DNA from: Pannonibacter anstelovis
Lineage (GTDB): Bacteria; Pseudomonadota; Alphaproteobacteria; Rhizobiales; Stappiaceae
Direction: 5' to 3'
Length of the DNA stretch: 64,000 nt
Assembly: GCF_036881715.1 (NCBI RefSeq)
Contig: NZ_JBAKBF010000015.1
Coordinates: 24,977-88,976, forward strand
A model generated the notes under the pieces. It made no database searches and was not told the DNA's origin. It was given only the letters and a program-made list of their open reading frames with translations. A program made the position numbers and the translations under genes. This document shows, in pieces, positions 62,066 through 64,000 of the stretch (positions are counted from its first letter, which is position 1; each line of letters opens with the position of its first letter).

Positions 62066-64000
62066 TCAGAAGCGGATGCCCGCCCCGGCCTTTGCGGTGA
62101 GGGACGTGCTGCCGTCTCCCTCCACATTGACTTTCACGCCCGCGTTGAGGCGCCATCTGGAGCCATCAGTCAGCGTCAGGCTGCCTTGAGCTGCGCCAAA
62201 GGCCCCATGGCCCCCAAGCCCTGCATAACCGCCCGTGAGTTCAAGCGCGGGCGTCAGCAGCAAGCCACTGTCCAGAACGAACAGCCGCGCCAGTTCAAGT
62301 GCACCGCTGACCCGCAGCTGCTCTTCGATGAAGCCGTCCATGAGGATCTGGTCACCGGCACCGTTCCGGACCCCATAGTCCTTGACCGTCTCTGAGAGAT
62401 AGACCGCCCGCAGGGTGGGGGAGAGCGTCGTGGCTGCGTCTAGATTCCACTCACCGGACAAAGCTGTATCTGCCATCCAGCGTGTGGTGTCGAAACTGCC
62501 GTCCCAGAACTCCGTGTCAATGTCGTTGGAAGACCCGCCAAGGAACAGCCGCGTATCCCAGAAGACGTTCCGGTAGACCTCAATGGAGGCATAGGGGCCG
62601 GCCAGCCAGCCATTGCCGCTCAGCCGTGCCCCGTCAGGGGTGGGGTCACTCATGCGGTCATAGTGGAAAGAGACGCCAAGCAGGGCCCAGTCGGCCAGAA
62701 GATAGTCGGCACCGGCGGAGAGCATGGCAAAGCTTCCCCAGCGGCCGTCATTCTGCTTGCGTGTATGGGCAGAAGCAGTGCCCTGGATCCAGACGTTGAA
62801 TGCCAGCGGCTCTGCCTTGAGATCCGGGGTGAGCGCATTGCTGGCCGCATTCATCTGCTCCAGGCTTGTGGCAAATCCAAGGGACACGCCACGCTGCGAC
62901 GGGGTGAAACGCATGCTGACGATCTCATCAGCCGTCTGCATCCGCCGCCTGTCACGCAGGCCTGGCACCTTGGCGGAGCTGGCGATGAGGCCCTGACGGG
63001 TCCGCACAAAGCCCCTTACAAGACTGTCGATCTCTGCAGCGACCTTTTGCGGGTTGTATCCGAGATTGTAGATCACGCTGCCCGTGTTCGAGACGCCGAG
63101 GTCGCTGGTCAGCGAGAAGCGAATGGTAACTTGTCCGGAATAGGCCGGGTCAGGCGTAAACTTCAGATAGAAGCCTGCTGAGCCGCCGCCGCCAGCCTGG
63201 GCGAACTGGCTGTTTACAATCCGTGCCGTCCCTGCATTTGCGGGCTCGACCGAGAGAAGGCTGGCATCAATGAACGGCCCTCCGGTCGCCCCTGTGGCGA
63301 GATTGACGTTGCCGGGCGCCGATCCGGCGGGAACGGTCACGACCTTGTCGGTCACGGTGACGGCCCGTTTCTTCACTTCCAGGGTGTAGGCAGCCGAAGC
63401 AAGCGCGTTGTTGGCATCGCTCACCTGAATGGTGAAACTGTAGCTGCCTTCCGTGTCTGCATTGAGCGGTCCGTTCAGCGCGCCGGTCGAAACGTTCAGG
63501 ACCATGCCGGGAGGCAGAGCCCCGGCGCTGACGCTGAAGAGATAGGGGCCGGTGCCACCGCTCACCGTGATGGTGGTGGTGTAGTCCTCCCCGGCCATGG
63601 CCTCGGGTAGGGCACCGCCTGCGGGCGCGAAGCTGATTGATGCGGGCGCTGCGTTCACATTGAGGCTATATGCTGCGTCTCCAGTATCGTTGTTGGCGTC
63701 CGTCGCGGTGATGGTGAAGTTCGCGGTGCCTGCGCTCGTCGGTGTGCCGGTCAGCTCGCCTGTTCCGGCAAGTGTGAGGCCTGCAGGCAGGGCACCGCTG
63801 GTAACAGCATAGGAATAGGGGCCCGTGCCACCGGATGCGGTGAAGGTCTGGCTGTAGGCAGTGCCCGCCTGAGCGGCTGTGAGCCCGCCTGCCGCAGGTG
63901 ACAAGGCAATGCTTGCCGGTGGCGCGGCACGATTGACAGTGACCGTGTAGGTCTGGGTTGTGACGCCATCCTGCGCGGTGCCCACGACGGTGATGGTGTT
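62066..64000 (-). CDS. Autotransporter with Ig-like (He_PIG) repeats, 5' part outside window
   Basis: The 3' 644 codons of a large surface protein, open to the right edge. The visible N-terminal part has at least two repeats of about 90 residues (ASGGTGPYSYAVTSGALPAGL..., then VSGGTGPYLFSVSAGALPPGM...), the pattern of putative-Ig He_PIG domains. A linker and a C-terminal autotransporter beta-barrel follow (SFAMLSAGADYLLADWALLGVSFHYDRM to the final GIRF, Phe-ended as outer-membrane barrels are). The passenger is probably displayed outside the cell as an adhesin-like structure. Length and N-terminus unknown. Confidence 0.85.
   Translation of the reverse strand, partial: NTITVVGTAQDGVTTQTYTVTVNRAAPPASIALSPAAGGLTAAQAGTAYSQTFTASGGTGPYSYAVTSGALPAGLTLAGTGELTGTPTSAGTANFTITATDANNDTGDAAYSLNVNAAPASISFAPAGGALPEAMAGEDYTTTITVSGGTGPYLFSVSAGALPPGMVLNVSTGALNGPLNADTEGSYSFTIQVSDANNALASAAYTLEVKKRAVTVTDKVVTVPAGSAPGNVNLATGATGGPFIDASLLSVEPANAGTARIVNSQFAQAGGGGSAGFYLKFTPDPAYSGQVTIRFSLTSDLGVSNTGSVIYNLGYNPQKVAAEIDSLVRGFVRTRQGLIASSAKVPGLRDRRRMQTADEIVSMRFTPSQRGVSLGFATSLEQMNAASNALTPDLKAEPLAFNVWIQGTASAHTRKQNDGRWGSFAMLSAGADYLLADWALLGVSFHYDRMSDPTPDGARLSGNGWLAGPYASIEVYRNVFWDTRLFLGGSSNDIDTEFWDGSFDTTRWMADTALSGEWNLDAATTLSPTLRAVYLSETVKDYGVRNGAGDQILMDGFIEEQLRVSGALELARLFVLDSGLLLTPALELTGGYAGLGGHGAFGAAQGSLTLTDGSRWRLNAGVKVNVEGDGSTSLTAKAGAGIRF

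Overview
The window looks like a chromosomal segment of an alphaproteobacterium, most probably of the order Hyphomicrobiales (Rhizobiales). The clues are a CckA-type cell-cycle kinase at the left edge, an alphaproteobacterial LexA-like site (GAAC-N7-GTAC) in front of recA, a DUF1476/ATP synthase zeta gene, DUF1127 small proteins, a three-part PurS/PurQ/PurL synthase with its small membrane partner, the trmJ-murI-rpsD order, and high-GC coding sequence with some GTG and TTG starts. A Stappia/Pannonibacter-like genus is only a guess. I saw no rRNA, tRNA, CRISPR array, insertion sequence, integrase or prophage gene. Layout: 1-6.2 kb holds the end of cckA, a small lipoprotein gene, and a three-gene unit of unknown role (TelA-like protein, one-helix DUF6384-type membrane protein, coiled-coil protein with a Gly/Ser/Phe tail). 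6.4-12.8 kb holds pseudouridine breakdown (psuK, psuG), recA with an SOS-type promoter, and alaS. 13-17.3 kb holds two c-di-GMP enzymes and a secreted protein. 17.4-22.4 kb carries two unrelated NADP-type isocitrate dehydrogenases (dimeric and monomeric) on either side of cutA and a MarR-GNAT fusion. 22.6-25.1 kb is an ArsR-type regulator overlapping an Atm1-like exporter. 25.2-28.9 kb has a DUF4160/DUF2442 pair, a probable lysine 6-dehydrogenase divergent from an Lrp regulator, a probable small protein and a LysR regulator. 29-30.6 kb is phospholipid synthesis (psd, pssA). 30.7-35.9 kb is a padR-MFP-RND efflux operon with unusual extra hydrophobic segments in the pump. 36-39.8 kb has a small membrane protein, allantoinase puuE, and pobA with a tail-to-tail AraC regulator. 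40-44.5 kb holds trmJ, murI, rpsD, a pair of facing palindromic repeats, a lone Anbu peptidase and a periplasmic binding protein. 44.7-59.6 kb is ttcA, grxD-bolA and a purine cluster (purL ... purQ, small membrane protein, purS, purC, DUF1476 ... purB). A block containing an MCP, a MocR regulator, a DUF1127 gene, an arginase-family hydrolase and DUF2164 separates purL from purQ. The right end has a BASS-like transporter, a DadA-like oxidase and the 3' part of an autotransporter. Most of the window is housekeeping. The less explained parts are the TelA-like unit, the twin isocitrate dehydrogenases with a palindrome-controlled MarR-GNAT protein, the isolated Anbu gene facing a binding protein across a 10-bp inverted repeat, the enlarged RND pump, and several clear operator-like palindromes.
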